A stretch of 64,000 bases of DNA from Lutraria lutraria. Lineage: Eukaryota > Mollusca > Bivalvia > Venerida > Mactridae. Location: positions 18,506,386 to 18,570,385 of the forward strand of contig OZ026839.1 in NCBI GenBank assembly GCA_964023205.1, in the 5' to 3' direction. Positions 21,932 to 34,040 of this stretch are shown in pieces (the stretch's first letter is position 1; each line of letters begins with the position of its first letter). The notes below the pieces were generated by a model that was not told the DNA's origin, did not search any database, and saw only the letters and a list, made by a program, of their open reading frames with translations. Position numbers and translations under genes: made by a program.

Positions 21932-24039
21932 TGTAAGGTGTAACCTCATCCCTGATATACCGGCAGGTGGAACCATCATTTCATGGTAAGTGTCAGGAGC
22001 TGGAGGAGGACTTTTCATAACAATGACTTCATTCTCATTGCTGACAGCTGTCTGATTTTTCTCTTACAGATACTTATGATTTGTGAATGGATGTAAAACA
22101 ACTTAGTAATAATTTAATCGTTTTGAAGTATCATTTTCCCGTCATACCAGAAAAGAAAACAAGGAACATTTATTGAGGACAACACATTTAGTATTACATA
22201 TTAACATAAAATGTTTATTACTCAATTTTTTATCTTTGATATATTAATATACACAAACAATGATTGATTAGGCCCAGAATAATTTCATTAAAGATGCTTA
22301 TATGACTATGATGAAAATAAATATTCACCAAATCCAATTTTGTTCTCCATTTGTATCTTGGAATGGAATAGCTTTGTATGTTTTACCAGACTTGTTGACC
22401 ACTTCAGCAAGACCAGTTAGTTTTCATGCAGCCAACCTCCATTACAGATTTTATCAGACCAAATGCACCATCAATACAACACATGAATGTTTCAAAATTA
22501 TATTGATGTGTTAAGTTGTGAACAATGTGTTGCAAATGCAATAACTATGTTATCATTATGCATTTAAAATATGTACACTCTGACTGTACATTATTTATTT
22601 AAAATTCACTTTGAAATTGTCTTTCTTTTAGGTACATGTTAAACCTTGTATACAATTACACACCACCTTTCACTGTAACCATGTTTATAACAAAACAATT
22701 ATAGCACATACTTATGACACCATTAGGACATTGACATCCTGACCCATCAGTTCCTGTATGAATTTATATTTACATTTTGTATTATTTATTAAGTAAAATT
22801 GATAACTCAGCTGATCATGTACTTCATATAGGCTGTTGAATGAACAGTCAAAATATCAATAGATAGGCTACAAAAAATCAATACAGGCTGCCATGTATTA
22901 CTTTTTTACTTTGAACTCACTGAACAGTCGGTCAACTAAATCTGGTATTACGAACTTAATTTGTTTCTTCCTAAAACCTGGGACCATTATAATGGCCCCA
23001 GATCAAACCAACAAATAAACAGCGGAAGTCTCTAAAAGGAATTCAAACAAATTTACTCTTACGTGAATCTGATCGAAAGAAGTACACACATTCCAGACAG
23101 GTATGTACGATGGGTCCCCACGGTGCCGTTGTACTACATAAAATTTATTTAAATGAAGAAATTTCAACGAATATACACACAATTATATTAACCATATTCA
23201 CTCACTCACATAATATTTTTACAACTTGATCACTATCGAAATGTCAATGTTTTAAGTCATTTCATGTCAATATCGGTACAGATATGAAGATCGTAGCGGG
23301 AGACAACTCCATGCAGCCGGTGTACAGTACACATAAATAAATATTTATTGCACCACTCTATTTTCCCGCTGAAATTGATTTCATTTGTTTATCATTTGTT
23401 TATGACGTCATGGCCTGTCTAATTAGTGTAATATTTCATTGCAAAAGACACACATATGTAAAATGGAGAGGAAGGATAGGGTTTAATTCGTAACTGCTTG
23501 TGAATAGAGCGAAATGGAGGTAAAATAAATGAACATCAGAGTTCTATGTACGTTAGCTAAATATACGGGATGTTTTGTATGCAATTAATAAAAATTCCGG
23601 GAATTTACCCGTAAATTATCAGTAGTGGGCGTTTATATGTTGGTAACATCGCGATATTCGTGTTTACACATGGAGTCAGATTAGCGCGGCAAAAAAGGAC
23701 CGGCAGACGACTCGTATTTAAACTTGGTTTAAAGCGAGCAAACTGAATCTTTCACGAAGTCAGGTTAAAAATGCAATAAAAAATTATCAATTATTTGGTA
23801 AACGTACATTTCTGGTGCGGTTTCTTCATGTAAAGCACGCAAAACAGCGAATGTTAAACCCGGAAATAAATTATTGTTTACATAGCGTAATTGGATACGC
23901 GCGGTCATGTATAAACCTTTGTATCGACGTTCTCGTCTCATTGTCGTAAGGGACGTTTTCCTGCGCTCGACGTCATATACCTAAAACATATAGAAATGTT
24001 GCTACGATCAAAAGTAATATATCTTTGCGTCTACATTTG
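21932..24039. other. non-coding; CpG-richer patch at about 23580-23960
   Basis: Mostly AT-rich. TGGGACCATTATAATGGCCCCA near 22979 is an imperfect palindrome given here in two arms: TGGGACCATTA and TAATGGCCCCA. Between about 23580 and 23960 CpG and GC rise, suggesting a promoter or CpG-rich exon, but no splice pair or frame supports a gene. Confidence 0.35.
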
Positions 24040-24560
24040 TAAACATTAAACACCATGAAATGATATCAGCATCAAAGTAATAATTGACTCAAAGGCAGTC
24101 ATGCGAAGAAGAAAATGAATGACCTAAAACTCCATGAATTGCTATCATTATCAAAAGTACTAAATCTTTAGCTGCCTTAGTTCATTACAGTTGGACATTT
24201 TATTATACATGCATAACAGCATGAAATGATGATATCAGTATCAGAATTCAAATATTATAAATCTCTGCTGTCTATGCCAGGCAAAGATGAAAAATATAAA
24301 CATAAAAAATCACTATGACATCATATCAGTATCAAAGCAATAATTGCATCGATCAATCAACGAAATATATAAACATAAAACACTATGAAATAATAGCAGT
24401 ATGAAAAATATAAGCGCAGCATAAACCATGAAATTATATCAAATTCAGCCAGACAAAGATGAAAAGTAATAAACATATTATCAAAAACATCATGAAAATC
24501 ATTCAACTGATATCATTATTCAAATACAGAAATGTTTGCGGTCTCAGTCAGGTATAGATG
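24040..24560. repeat. degenerate ~100-bp tandem repeat
   Basis: Diverged recurrences of AAACACCATGAAATGATATC followed by AGTATCAAAGTAATAATTG, at least five times, with GCCAGGCAAAGATGAAAAAT-like linkers. Old array; no coding. Confidence 0.6.
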
Positions 24561-25287
24561 TACTTTCTATAGTTGCTAGGTTACCGACGTCAAACTGTAA
24601 AAAGAACTATATTTTCGTAAGCGCTGCTACTTCATGTTCAATTCCTCCAAATTTCATGCCATTCTAACACACTTTCTTTTTTGCCGAGCAACACCGCGAA
24701 CTACCTTAAACCTGTTTCTATCTCTGAGACAAAATAGGCTCGTTGATTATTTGAAGATACACAAGATATTACTACTGATGAAGCAAATCTGGCTATAAAT
24801 GTCTTTCAACATACTTGCAATTGTCTATATGTCATGTGAGTAGTCCAACGTACTACATCGGTACCTGTATATAATCTTATAATCACACTATCGTGACTAT
24901 GTGAGCAAACTATAGTGCGATTTTATTAACCTGTCAAGGCCGCATAATTTCACGGTCAATGCTTTCATTTATTTTTAGCTTCGATTAATTTCGTAAGTGA
25001 TACGATAATCTTCGATATACTACACAGACATATGGAATGAGAAATTCTTTAACGGTAAAATAAACGAAAACTATCGACTGCGGCACGAAGCTAAAGATAA
25101 TCACATTCAGCGACCGTGTAATTATTCAGCTTTGACAGTTTAATAAACTCGCACTATACCTGACAACATGTAATTTAATCACAATAAACTAAATCTCAGG
25201 TGCATCAGTAAGGACAAACACAACATGTGAGCAGTCTAGACTCTACTTGACAACATGTAAATTATGCACCACCATCACAATACATGA
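24561..25287. other. non-coding, nothing recognised
   Basis: ACAACATGTAA occurs near 25165 and 25250 in similar context (a small duplication). Otherwise featureless. Confidence 0.45.
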
Positions 25288-25843
25288 ACATCTTAGCTCA
25301 GGACATAGCCTGGAAAAATTCAAAACTCAGGACCAAACCTGGGTACAACTAATACACGGGACTACGCCTGGAAAAAATCAAATACTCTGAACTATGTTAT
25401 GAAACATTGAATTACTCTGTCTCAAAATTCAAATACTCAGGGCTAAGCCCGGGAAATACCAAATACTAATGACCAAGCCTGGAAAAAATCAAATTTTCAT
25501 GTTTACGCCAGGAACAATCAAACGCTCAAAACGACACCCTGGAAAAATAAACACACGGAACTAAACTTGGAAACAGCCTAATTATACTCAGTACAAAACC
25601 TGGAAATACACAAATCTGATGACTTAGCGTGTAATTTTAATGGACACATCAAATACCAGTGCTGTTTTCTTTTTTCTATAGCAGGGGCCGTAAGCAGACG
25701 TCTTCCCTCAGGAAACTTCTTTAAGCTTGGAAACCTTCAATCCCCAAAGACTGCGCCTGGAAACGGCAAATACACAGGGCAAAGCCCGTATCACACCAGG
25801 ACTAAACAAGAACCTTTAATGCTCAGGACTATGCATGGAAACA
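25288..25843. repeat. ~30-bp minisatellite, left part of a split array
   Basis: Diverged units of the form CTCAGGACTAAGCCTGGAAA plus TATACAAAT. The array is more degenerate to the left and stops abruptly at the transposon at 25846; it resumes at 28922. Confidence 0.8.
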
Positions 25844-27411
25844 TACCCAGCAAACACCCGACGTTGTATCAACGTTGTATATGCGTTGTATTTAAGTCGC
25901 GACGTCGGCGACCTAAATCCAACGTTGATTCAACGTTAGAATCACGACGTCTATACAACGTCTGAATAAGACGTCTGCATGACGTTGGATTATGGTCAGA
26001 TAATGATTTTGTTGAAATCATGACAAAAAATGAATATTATCATGAGAAAACGACAAAAAAAAAACATTAACCTTGTTTTTACGTATATTCATTAGGTTAG
26101 GTGTGGGTTAAAAATATCAAAATACTCAGACATGTTTACTCCCCTTAAATTGTTTCATGTCACCGATAGGCGTCGCTTCGTGGATCCTGTTATTTTCGAA
26201 TTTTACGATAATGTTTTTCTACACTATTTGAAAATAAAGAAACGTTTGTCGACAATAATTTTAAAATATTCTTCATAAAACCTTCTAAATAAATGGATTC
26301 AGTCGTTTAATTTTCATGAAAATGGATAGATCTAATTATTCAAAACTATCAGCAACGGTTATATTGAATAGTGTTCAACGGTCCCAAGAGAAGAACTTCG
26401 AATTCGGGATAAGATACAAAAGATCTGTCAAATTCGGATTTTAAGGTAAGTGGAATTTATTATTTAATTTGAAGTGTGATTTAAGTTTGATAAGTATTAA
26501 GAATGTCAGTAGAAAGATGTGTGTACGCATGCATGTATTCGGAAATCAAGCAAACTTTTTATTTTAAATCAAACAAGTAACAATCAATTTTATAACTAAT
26601 TGTACCAATATTGTGTTGGTCGCATTAAAGTTCGCTTAAAGAAATGGATTCAAATGTATTTTTATTTAAAAGTGCGATCATCATAGGGTTAAGATGTGTT
26701 CACGGACCTTTGTGACATTTTAAAAATTTGGTAAAACAAATGACCTTATGTACAGTTCAAAACTGGTGAAATTCAGAGAAAATGTATAATTATTGCGCCC
26801 ATTGTTGTGTCGATTGCTTTACAGTTTTCTTATAGAAATGCACTACTCAAATGCATTTTTAAAGAATGGGATAATTTCACAGTTTTGATGTGGACACGGG
26901 CTTTGTGGCATTTTACATTTAAAACTATCTGTTGCGTAAAACAACTACACAAAATCGTTCCGGTATCAGTTACATAGTCTTAATGTCCATTATTTCACAC
27001 AAAATCGAGCATGAAAAACAGTTTGAAATTAATTTGAAACTATTCCAGAGAAGGTTTTATTACTGACATATGCCGACACTGGCCAGTGCCCGAATTGATT
27101 GATGAGTCCTCAGGTCAAATGTTCTATAGGCACGTATGAAATGTGTTTATGAAAACTTGAGAGAGATACTGTTATGTTATTTGTTAGTTTCGTGTGGGGA
27201 ACTTGTATGCTTCAGACTTGAGTAGAAGTATGTTTGGATTTATTATGCCTAGCATGTTTTTGAGTTATGATCACTCGTTGATACCACAATGAATTCATAT
27301 AAGTATTACAGTTTTATTTTCAATGTTCATGTGTCAAGTTACAGAATTTTTGGATAAGTAATACATTATCAATATTTGCTCTAACTTATAGTTTATTATA
27401 ACTGTTCACAG

Positions 27412-27972
27412 ATTGATGTCCAAATTTAACATGACTGGGAACGATGGAAGTCTACAAGTCAAGCTTGTTTGGCGTTGTCCAGGGTAAATTCAGTATTCTT
27501 TATTTCTTTAATAATCTGTAATTAATTCAGTCATGGTTATAAAATTATGTATGAGTACTACAACATAATATCATACAAACACTGATTTAGTAAAACAGCT
27601 GGGCTTTCTCATAACAAAATGCTTGTCTTAATAATAATGTTTGAGATTGCATTTTCCTATATTGAATATTATAAGTTATATACATGTATATATGTTAGAA
27701 TAAATTCTGCATGTTCAGTTTTCTGTGAGCTTGTGTATTTTTCTCTTTGATTTTGTTACTTGGTATAATCCAGTCTTTAGAAAATATATGTATTTATCAT
27801 GGAAGATTGATAAAAGAAACACAAAATACTGTATAATATTATATATCTTTTAAAAAGTAAAAATGACTAGCTTGAATATATGAATTGACTTCTGAAAATA
27901 CCAACTGACTGAATATGCTTGCAATTTTACTATTTCAGCAAGTACTATGAAGTTTATGCCAAAGGAAACTGA
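27412..27972 (+). other. possible spliced mini-ORF inside the TIR element
   Basis: Splice-like signals line up: donor TTTTAAG|GTAAGT (26445), acceptor TTCACAG (27411), donor CCAGG|GTAAAT (27483), acceptor CTATTTCAG (27938). Joining the last two exons leaves a 33-codon frame from the ATG at 27416 to the TGA at 27970. The upstream exon adds no in-frame ATG before a stop. It is too short to recognise and may be chance; a relic of a transposase transcript is another reading. Confidence 0.2.
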
Positions 27973-28456
27973 CCAGGATGCCAGCCAGGCCTGTCCGCTG
28001 AAGTAGGCTCCAGATAGACAGGCAGGAAATTCAGAGGGATTAATTTATTAGTCACTAACTGTTTTGTATATGTCATTTAGACGAACTGTTAAGTGTTCAT
28101 GATCACTAAAAAATAATCTACTGTGTGTTTATATATGTACGGTATGTGTGTCTGTGTATGTAATAATTTGCAAGAATAAATTTCAGATATATTCTAAATT
28201 TTGTTTGACATTTCAATCGATATAGATTTGGTTGTATAGTGAGATTAAAAGTGAACTTTCTGATATAGGTTATAGACATAATTATTGAGCGATATTATTT
28301 TTTGAATATTTTGAATAGTGTTCAGAATCCTCATGAAGAACTAATTATTTAGGATTAGTAACTGTCGTCATTATTATGTTCTTTGTTTGAAAATTCCTGA
28401 GTTTTGTTGATATAATCACCTTACTTACAGGCGTGTAACTACTAGTATATATACAC

Positions 28457-28786
28457 GTATACTGGTTGGATTTTGGTTGTATACAGGTTGGATTTAGGTT
28501 GTATACACGTTGGATTTTGGTTGTATACAGGTTGGACTGTGGTTGTATACAGGTTGGATTTAGGTTGTATACACGTTGGATTTTGGTTGTATACTGGTTG
28601 GATTTTGGTTGTATACAGGTTGGATTTAGGTTGTATACTGGTTGGATTTTGGTTGTATACAGGTTGGACTGTGGTTGTATACAGGTTGGATTTAGGTTGT
28701 ATACACGTTGGATTTTGGTTGTATACTGGTTGGATTTTGGTTGTATACACGTTGGATTTTGGTTGTATACAGGTTGGATTTTGGTT
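28457..28786. repeat. 22-bp minisatellite, 15 units, within the TIR element
   Basis: Fifteen uninterrupted 22-bp units, GTATACAGGTTGGATTTAGG plus TT, with four variant types (ACAGG/ACACG/ACTGG; GATTTT/GATTTA/GACTGT). The variant order of units 4-7 is repeated in units 10-13, giving a 132-bp higher-order period. Several 100-codon frames exist on both strands only because 22 bp repeats read through all phases. Confidence 0.95.
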
Positions 28787-28921
28787 GTATACACGACGTT
28801 GTACCGACGTCGGAAAATGACGTCTAAAAAACTTTCATTTACAACCTAAATTCAACGGTCATCCAACGTCAGGGTACAACGTCTGTACAACGTTTTTACA
28901 ACGTCAAGTGTATGCTGGGTA

Positions 28922-29370
28922 CCAATCTCCGGACTAAGCCCAGAAACATACAAATCTCCGGACAAACCCGGAAACATACAAATCTCAGGACTAAGCCCAG
29001 AAACATACAAATCCCCGGACTAAGCCCAGAAATGTATTAATCTCAGGACAAAGCCTGGAAATACATCAAATCTCAGGACTAAGCCGGGAATATACAAATC
29101 TCAGGACTAACCCCAGAAATATACAAATCAGAGGACAAAGCCTGAAAATACAACAAATCTCAGGACTAACCCCAGAAATATACAAATCAGAGGACAAAGC
29201 CTGAAAATACAACAAATCTCAGGACAAAGCCTGAAAATATACAAATCTCAGGACTAACCCCAGAAATATACAAATCTCAGGAAAAAGCCTGGAAATACAA
29301 CAAATCTCAGGACTAAGCCCGGAAATATACAAATCTCAGAACAAAGCCTGGAGATATACAAATCTCAGGA
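28922..29370. repeat. ~30-bp minisatellite, right part of the split array
   Basis: About 15 units such as GAAATATACAAATCTCAGGA plus CTAAGCCCG. Continuation of 25288-25843 beyond the inserted element, and better conserved than the left part. Confidence 0.88.
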
Positions 29371-29719
29371 CATTCTAACAGAGAATTATAAGAGACTGGT
29401 AAAATTATTCACAAGAAAAATACAAACTAAAACTACATTTATATATATTATTATTGTTACTATACATGTATTCATATTATATTATAATAAAATAAAAATC
29501 TAGCTTTAAACCGACAAAAGAGTTAAAAAGTAATACTACACTTGCTCATAAATAATAAAAGAATGCTAGTCTTAATCTAGTGATTAAGAATATGTCTTGA
29601 ATACAATGAACATAAAAAGGAACAATATAATAAATTATTAAACTATTAAGAGGTATAGCTGGAAACAAAATGATAAAAAGGTTACACATGACAGACGTGT
29701 AACGGGAAATAACAACAAT
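29371..29719. other. AT-rich gap
   Basis: No supported feature. Confidence 0.5.
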
Positions 29720-29750
29720 TGGAATAATAATAATAATAATAAAAAACAAG

Positions 29751-30863
29751 TTACCTACATAGATAAGAACTTCTACGATTTAAAATGTTACAGCAGGTTT
29801 TGGCACTTAAACGAATCAAATCCGGGTGAGTAAATAACACGACTAGTTTATCGTTGTCTGACAAATTATAAAATATATCACAAACTTCTGTAGCTTGTTG
29901 TACAATATTAAAACGTAAGTCTTCATATAAACTGCAGTTAAGTATTACATGGCATTCATCTTCAATAAAAACATTACAGAAAGGACAAGTTCTTTCATCC
30001 ACAGGTAACCTTTCATATCTACCAGTTTCAAGCCTAATTGGTGCAACGCCACATCTGAATTTACAAAGAGCCGATCTATGACTAAATGGCAAGATCATCT
30101 TACAATATTTTTCAACAGTAATATGTTGTTTAAACAGGGCATAGGTGCGTAGTTTATTTCCACCCCTACCACTACGACTTGAAACTTGTTGTACCGAATT
30201 AAGCCATTCTGTTTTAAAAATATTGAACATACGTTCCTCCACAGAGCGTTTAAAACTATGTTTCGGTATGACTATATTGATGTCACTGTATTGTTACAAA
30301 TCAAGCTCAAACAATTTTCTTTTAACATTATGATGCCAGTTTTTACAAGAATTATTTGCTAGAGAAATTGCCCAAAGTGTTATACGTTTAGTGAGATGAG
30401 ATGCATGTAATGAATTTAATCTTGTCCAATATGTAGAGATACAGCTCCACTGCCGAACTATAGGCGGCGTCCATGCCATTTCGCCAGTAACGGCCGAATT
30501 CGGAGTGTACTTGCCAACCCCTAAGAAGTAACGCATAGCCTTATTGACTCTGACACATGATGCAACAGATGAATACAGACTTTTGATTGCACAAAACATA
30601 TTTCTGGAGATACCTGCAGCTTTAATCTTTATCCACAATTTTTGCCTATTAATAAAATCATAAGCTTTACTAAAATCAATAAAAGCGCAAAATGTTGACA
30701 AATTTTTCTTCTTTCTACAATCTATAATGCTTGTTAAAGACAAAATATGATCAGTTGTACTGCGATGTTTACGGAAACCGTTTTGTTCATCGACAATTTT
30801 TTGATTGGTTTCAGCCCAATTACTTAGTCTAGAATTGAGAACACTACAGTAGATTTTATACAT
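29751..30863 (-). pseudogene. LINE RT first half fused by deletion to the C-terminal region
   Basis: The frame 30294-30863 contains RT motif 2 (DEQNGFRKHRSTTDHI) and motif A (FCAFIDFSKAYDFINR). After VNKAM it passes straight into the downstream RYFLGVGKYTPNS block, so motif B and the (F/Y)ADD box are deleted in phase. Frame 29751-30242 then gives the terminal domain with FRCGVAPIRLETGRY and a CPFC...H...C zinc-binding cluster. No reverse transcriptase activity is possible from this copy. Confidence 0.82.
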
Positions 30864-30953
30864 TGATGATGCTAATGAAATGCCTCTATATGAGAGTGGG
30901 TCCCTGGGATCATCAGAAGACGACTTAGGTATTGGATTGATAATTGATTTCCC

Positions 30954-31705
30954 TCAAATTGAAGGAACAACGCCGGTGGTGAAGCAAACATTAAACAATG
31001 AATGTAAGAACAAGACTGAGGTACCAGTTTTTAACACTTCACTAGGAATACCATCAATACCGCTAGCTTTACCTATCTTAGCACTATCTAATGCCTTCTT
31101 AACTTCCAATAGAGATATATTATCATTATCATTAAAGGATTCATAATTAGGTTCTACAAAATTGCCATCATCCTGGCTAGTATGATTAGCTACGTGAGTT
31201 TTATTCAATCAAGTACTAAAATCAGCTTTCCATTTTTCCAGCACATCTGTAACACACTGAGAGGTAGAGCCATCTGGTAACTGAATCTCCATAGGGATAA
31301 GTTTGCGACTAGTATTACCAATGCCTACTTTCCCGATGGATTTCCAGAACTTCGAATGATCAATGTTACACTCTTCCATCAAATCATTTTGAAGTGAATA
31401 CCAGTGTAAACGTTTCGAACGCTGTACTTCACGATCAAATTGCTTACGAACTGAATGTATTCAGTTTTTAATTTCTTTTTAGCATTGGTATTAATACAAG
31501 AAAGCCATTTTCGCTCAGCTTTGTTGACATTAGTCCATAATGTACCTAGTATATCATTCCACCACGGCTTTCCGGGACGAAAACATTTCCCTTTCGAGCC
31601 CGGAGTAATGGTTTTATATGGAAGTGACTTATACATATTATCTTTTAAAATAGTACACCAAGAACTGTAAGCAGAGTCAATATCATTCTGTGTTTTAAAA
31701 CCTTG
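30954..31705 (-). pseudogene. LINE linker and RT N-terminal segment, broken
   Basis: Frames 31379-31636 (with PWWNDILGTLW, the basic linker region between endonuclease and RT) and 30954-31208 (with LDSAKIGKASGIDGIPSEVL, RT motif 0, and the FTTGVVPS segment) are in different phases. Small indels and a TGA/TAA or two separate them. Text between them still aligns with LINE linkers when read by phase. Confidence 0.75.
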
Positions 31706-32683
31706 TTAAATATCGTTAATAGTACTATTAACTTTAACAAGAATATCTGTACTAAGCATAAAATATTCATTAATATTTGAACAATCAAACTTATCAAAAG
31801 AATCAAACTTGACAAATTCATCCGATATTTGATCAGAATTGCTAGCAGACATAACAGACTCAAGATTAATATTCCATTTTAACATAGAATGATCTGGTAA
31901 ATTACCTGACAGTAAAGTGTTTATTTGTCCACACTGATTTATTAGATCAGCAGTTGAAACAACTGAAAAGTCTGAAAAAAGTGACAATGTTTCGTAACTA
32001 GTTACACAATAGTCAACTACAGATAGACCTTTAACTGATACAGAGGTAAAATCATTATTTGTGTAGTTTCGACCATTTACTATACACATACTAACATCAA
32101 TAAAAAAATCAATAAAAATTTCACCGTAAGTGTTCGTTTTAAAATCAATAATATGACGTGGAGATACATTATCGATACCACTTATATAGTCTTCTAGCTG
32201 ACCACACCTACTATTAAAATCACCACAGATGTATAAAGTGCCATCATTTTGGTATTTATATATATCTGTCAACAAAATATCATAAAAAGCATTTACATCA
32301 ACGTACCGTGAAGAATTTTCTGGAGGCAAATAACATACACATGGAAACAATACATAATTATCAAATTTATGACACATTTCCAACCAAAGAATACCTTCAA
32401 AAGAGCTATCTAAAATAGTAATGTCAAATTCATCACATATACTGTTTTTAATCAAAAAGCAAACTCCACCGGAGCCAGTTTTTGCACGTTTATGAATCAT
32501 GGTTCGGTTTAAACCAAACCATTTAAAACCATCAATGTTTAAAACAGAGTCAGATAAAAGATGTGTTTCAGCTACAGCTAAAATGTCACAGCCACTCAAA
32601 GTAGCACATGCAGTCCGTAAAATAGAATTATCGGAGCTTGAATCAGCATTCCATCCCCGTACATTCCAAAAACCCGCTGTAAC
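31706..32683 (-). pseudogene. AP-like endonuclease of the LINE
   Basis: The frame is open from the stop at 32684 for about 325 codons. It begins AGFWNVRGWNADSSSDN; counting from the Met at 32599, the catalytic AETHL has E11. Further in are YICGDFNSR and the closing LPDHSMLKW (the SDH box of the fold). It would nick target DNA for target-primed reverse transcription. The domain itself looks intact; loss of phase occurs downstream. Confidence 0.88.
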
Positions 32684-32686
32684 CTA

Positions 32687-32980
32687 GCTACGTCGATTCT
32701 GTTGACCACCACGACGTTGGCCGTATCCGTTACGGCCTCTATTACCGACACGAGTCCAACCAGAATTCCGATTACAAGTATTCGGAGCGACTCTTTCACC
32801 AACGCCGATGTCGTTACCAGAATCACTGTTATCACGCACATTATCACGAGTGTTATGACGGTGATCTCGTCTGTCGCTTCTTCTCCCGTTGTTTGTGTTG
32901 TTACGCACTATTCTTGTTCCTTGTAAGGATTAATTTGAATTCTTTAGCGCACTGAGAATGGTTCTGAAGTTGTTGTTCAT
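32687..32980 (-). pseudogene. basic Arg/Asn/Gly-rich N-terminal segment of the LINE
   Basis: From the ATG at 32980 the frame runs 16 codons to a TAA (32930-32932), then 81 codons rich in RRSDRRDHRHN, NRGRNGYGQRRGG to a TAG (32684-32686), all in the same phase as the endonuclease. Either this is a single ORF with two C-to-T stops, or a short ORF1 followed by ORF2. Its composition suggests nucleic-acid binding. No RRM or zinc knuckle is visible, unlike many ORF1 proteins. Confidence 0.6.
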
Positions 32981-33063
32981 CAAACGATCAGCATGCGAGA
33001 GGTCACGTCACGTCCGGTTGGACAAAACAAACTTTTTACGCTGTGAAGAAATATGATCTTTTA

Positions 33064-34040
33064 TCCGTTTACATGTTGCTTTTTGCAGACGATATTGCAT
33101 TATTTACAACAAACCCGTTAAGTCTCCAGAAACAATTAGATAACATACATGCATATTCGTGTAAATGGGGACTGAAGATTAATGTTAACAAAACCAAAAT
33201 ATGTATTTTTGAAAAGCGTAAAACTGCTACTGATATGAAATGGTTTATTAACGCTAAAAGTATTGACATAGTTGATTATTTTTGCTATTTAGGAATAAAT
33301 TTCACCAAATCCGGCACAATGTCACAGGCTGTAAAAACACTGACTGATCAAGCCCCTGTAGCTATTAACAACCTATATTCTGTTTTCAGTCGGGTAAATT
33401 TAGACGTCAAAAGTAAACTTGCGTTATTTGATTCCCTCATACAGCCGATCAGTTTGGGGCATTTATAATTTACAAGAAGTCGATAAATCCAAATAAAATT
33501 TTGTAAAAATATTTTAGGAGTTAAACCTCAAACCTCAAATGTCACAGTCTATGGAGAATTGGGCCGATTTCCCATTTCCATCATTTGTATCGAACGATCG
33601 TTAAAATTTTGGACTAAAATAATGAAAAATCCTAATTGTTTAATGTTTAGCATTTTCAATGAACAAATCAATTTATATATACGCAGTAAAAATAAAAGTT
33701 GGGCATCGGCAGTGACTACTTGTATTGAACGGTTGGGTTTTGGTAACATCCGCAATAATCATAATGTAAGACACATTTCTTTTAACAATTTTCGGCAACG
33801 AGATAGAGATCAATATCTACAGGAATGGGGTCAAAATTTGAATAATCAATCTAAAATGAACTATTTTATTCGATTTAAAACAGAATTTAGTTTTGAAAAA
33901 TATCTTCATTTCATTACAAATGAAAAGACTAGAATAGAAATGTCTAGATTTAGGTTAGGATCGCATCATTTGGAGATTGAAAATGGAAGATACAATAACA
34001 TACAAAGATCCGAGAGAAATTGTAAATTATGCAAAGTCAA
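33064..34040 (+). pseudogene. LINE fragment from RT motif C onward, opposite strand
   Basis: Starts at the RT active site (LLFADDIALFTT, about 33073) and continues through the KINVNKTKICIF and YFCYLGINF blocks (frame to 33468). After a stop and shift, frame 33559-34074 carries FPISIICIERSLKFW, FRLGSHHLEIENGRY and the start of the terminal CKLC cluster. It stops short of the zinc cluster's second half, exactly where Gypsy sequence begins. It belongs to a different LINE family from the minus-strand neighbour, so it is not its inverted 5' part. Confidence 0.8.

Larger units (their letters stand above)
25846..28919. mobile_element. TIR DNA element (3.07 kb) inserted in the minisatellite
   Basis: Termini CCCAGCAAACAC and GTGTATGCTGGG are inverted repeats (11 of 12). 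TA flanks both ends (25844-25845, 28920-28921). Removing the element plus one TA restores a minisatellite unit with a single mismatch (GGAAACATACCAATCTCCGG versus GAAACATACAAATCTCCGG), so the boundaries are secure. Both ends carry dense subterminal motifs ACGTTG / CAACGTC, with GACGTCGG near each end. No transposase frame is visible. I cannot name the superfamily; a TA target and CCCAGCA terminus are the diagnostic facts. Confidence 0.88.
29720..33045 (-). mobile_element. APE-type LINE, nearly full length, decayed
   Basis: Order on the minus strand: probable 5' leader (about 33045-32981), basic N-terminal segment, AP-like endonuclease, linker, RT, C-terminal domain, then a short (ATT)n tail at about 29724-29745. 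The 5' end appears present, which is rare for LINEs. Lesions include two in-frame stops near the start, frameshifts around 31380-31700, and an internal deletion inside RT that removes motifs B and C. Clade by eye: Jockey/CR1/L2 group, not resolved. Confidence 0.85.

Noticed and set aside
28345..28849. Several 100-150-codon frames on both strands with YTTKIQPV-like or GCIQVGFRLYT-like repeats
   Set aside because: They are translations of the 22-bp minisatellite, which reads through in all phases; no protein is implied.
29720..34040. Twin-priming (5' inversion) of one LINE explaining the head-to-head fragments
   Set aside because: The plus fragment covers RT motif C to C-terminus and belongs to a different family from the minus-strand LINE, which has its own C-terminal domain.
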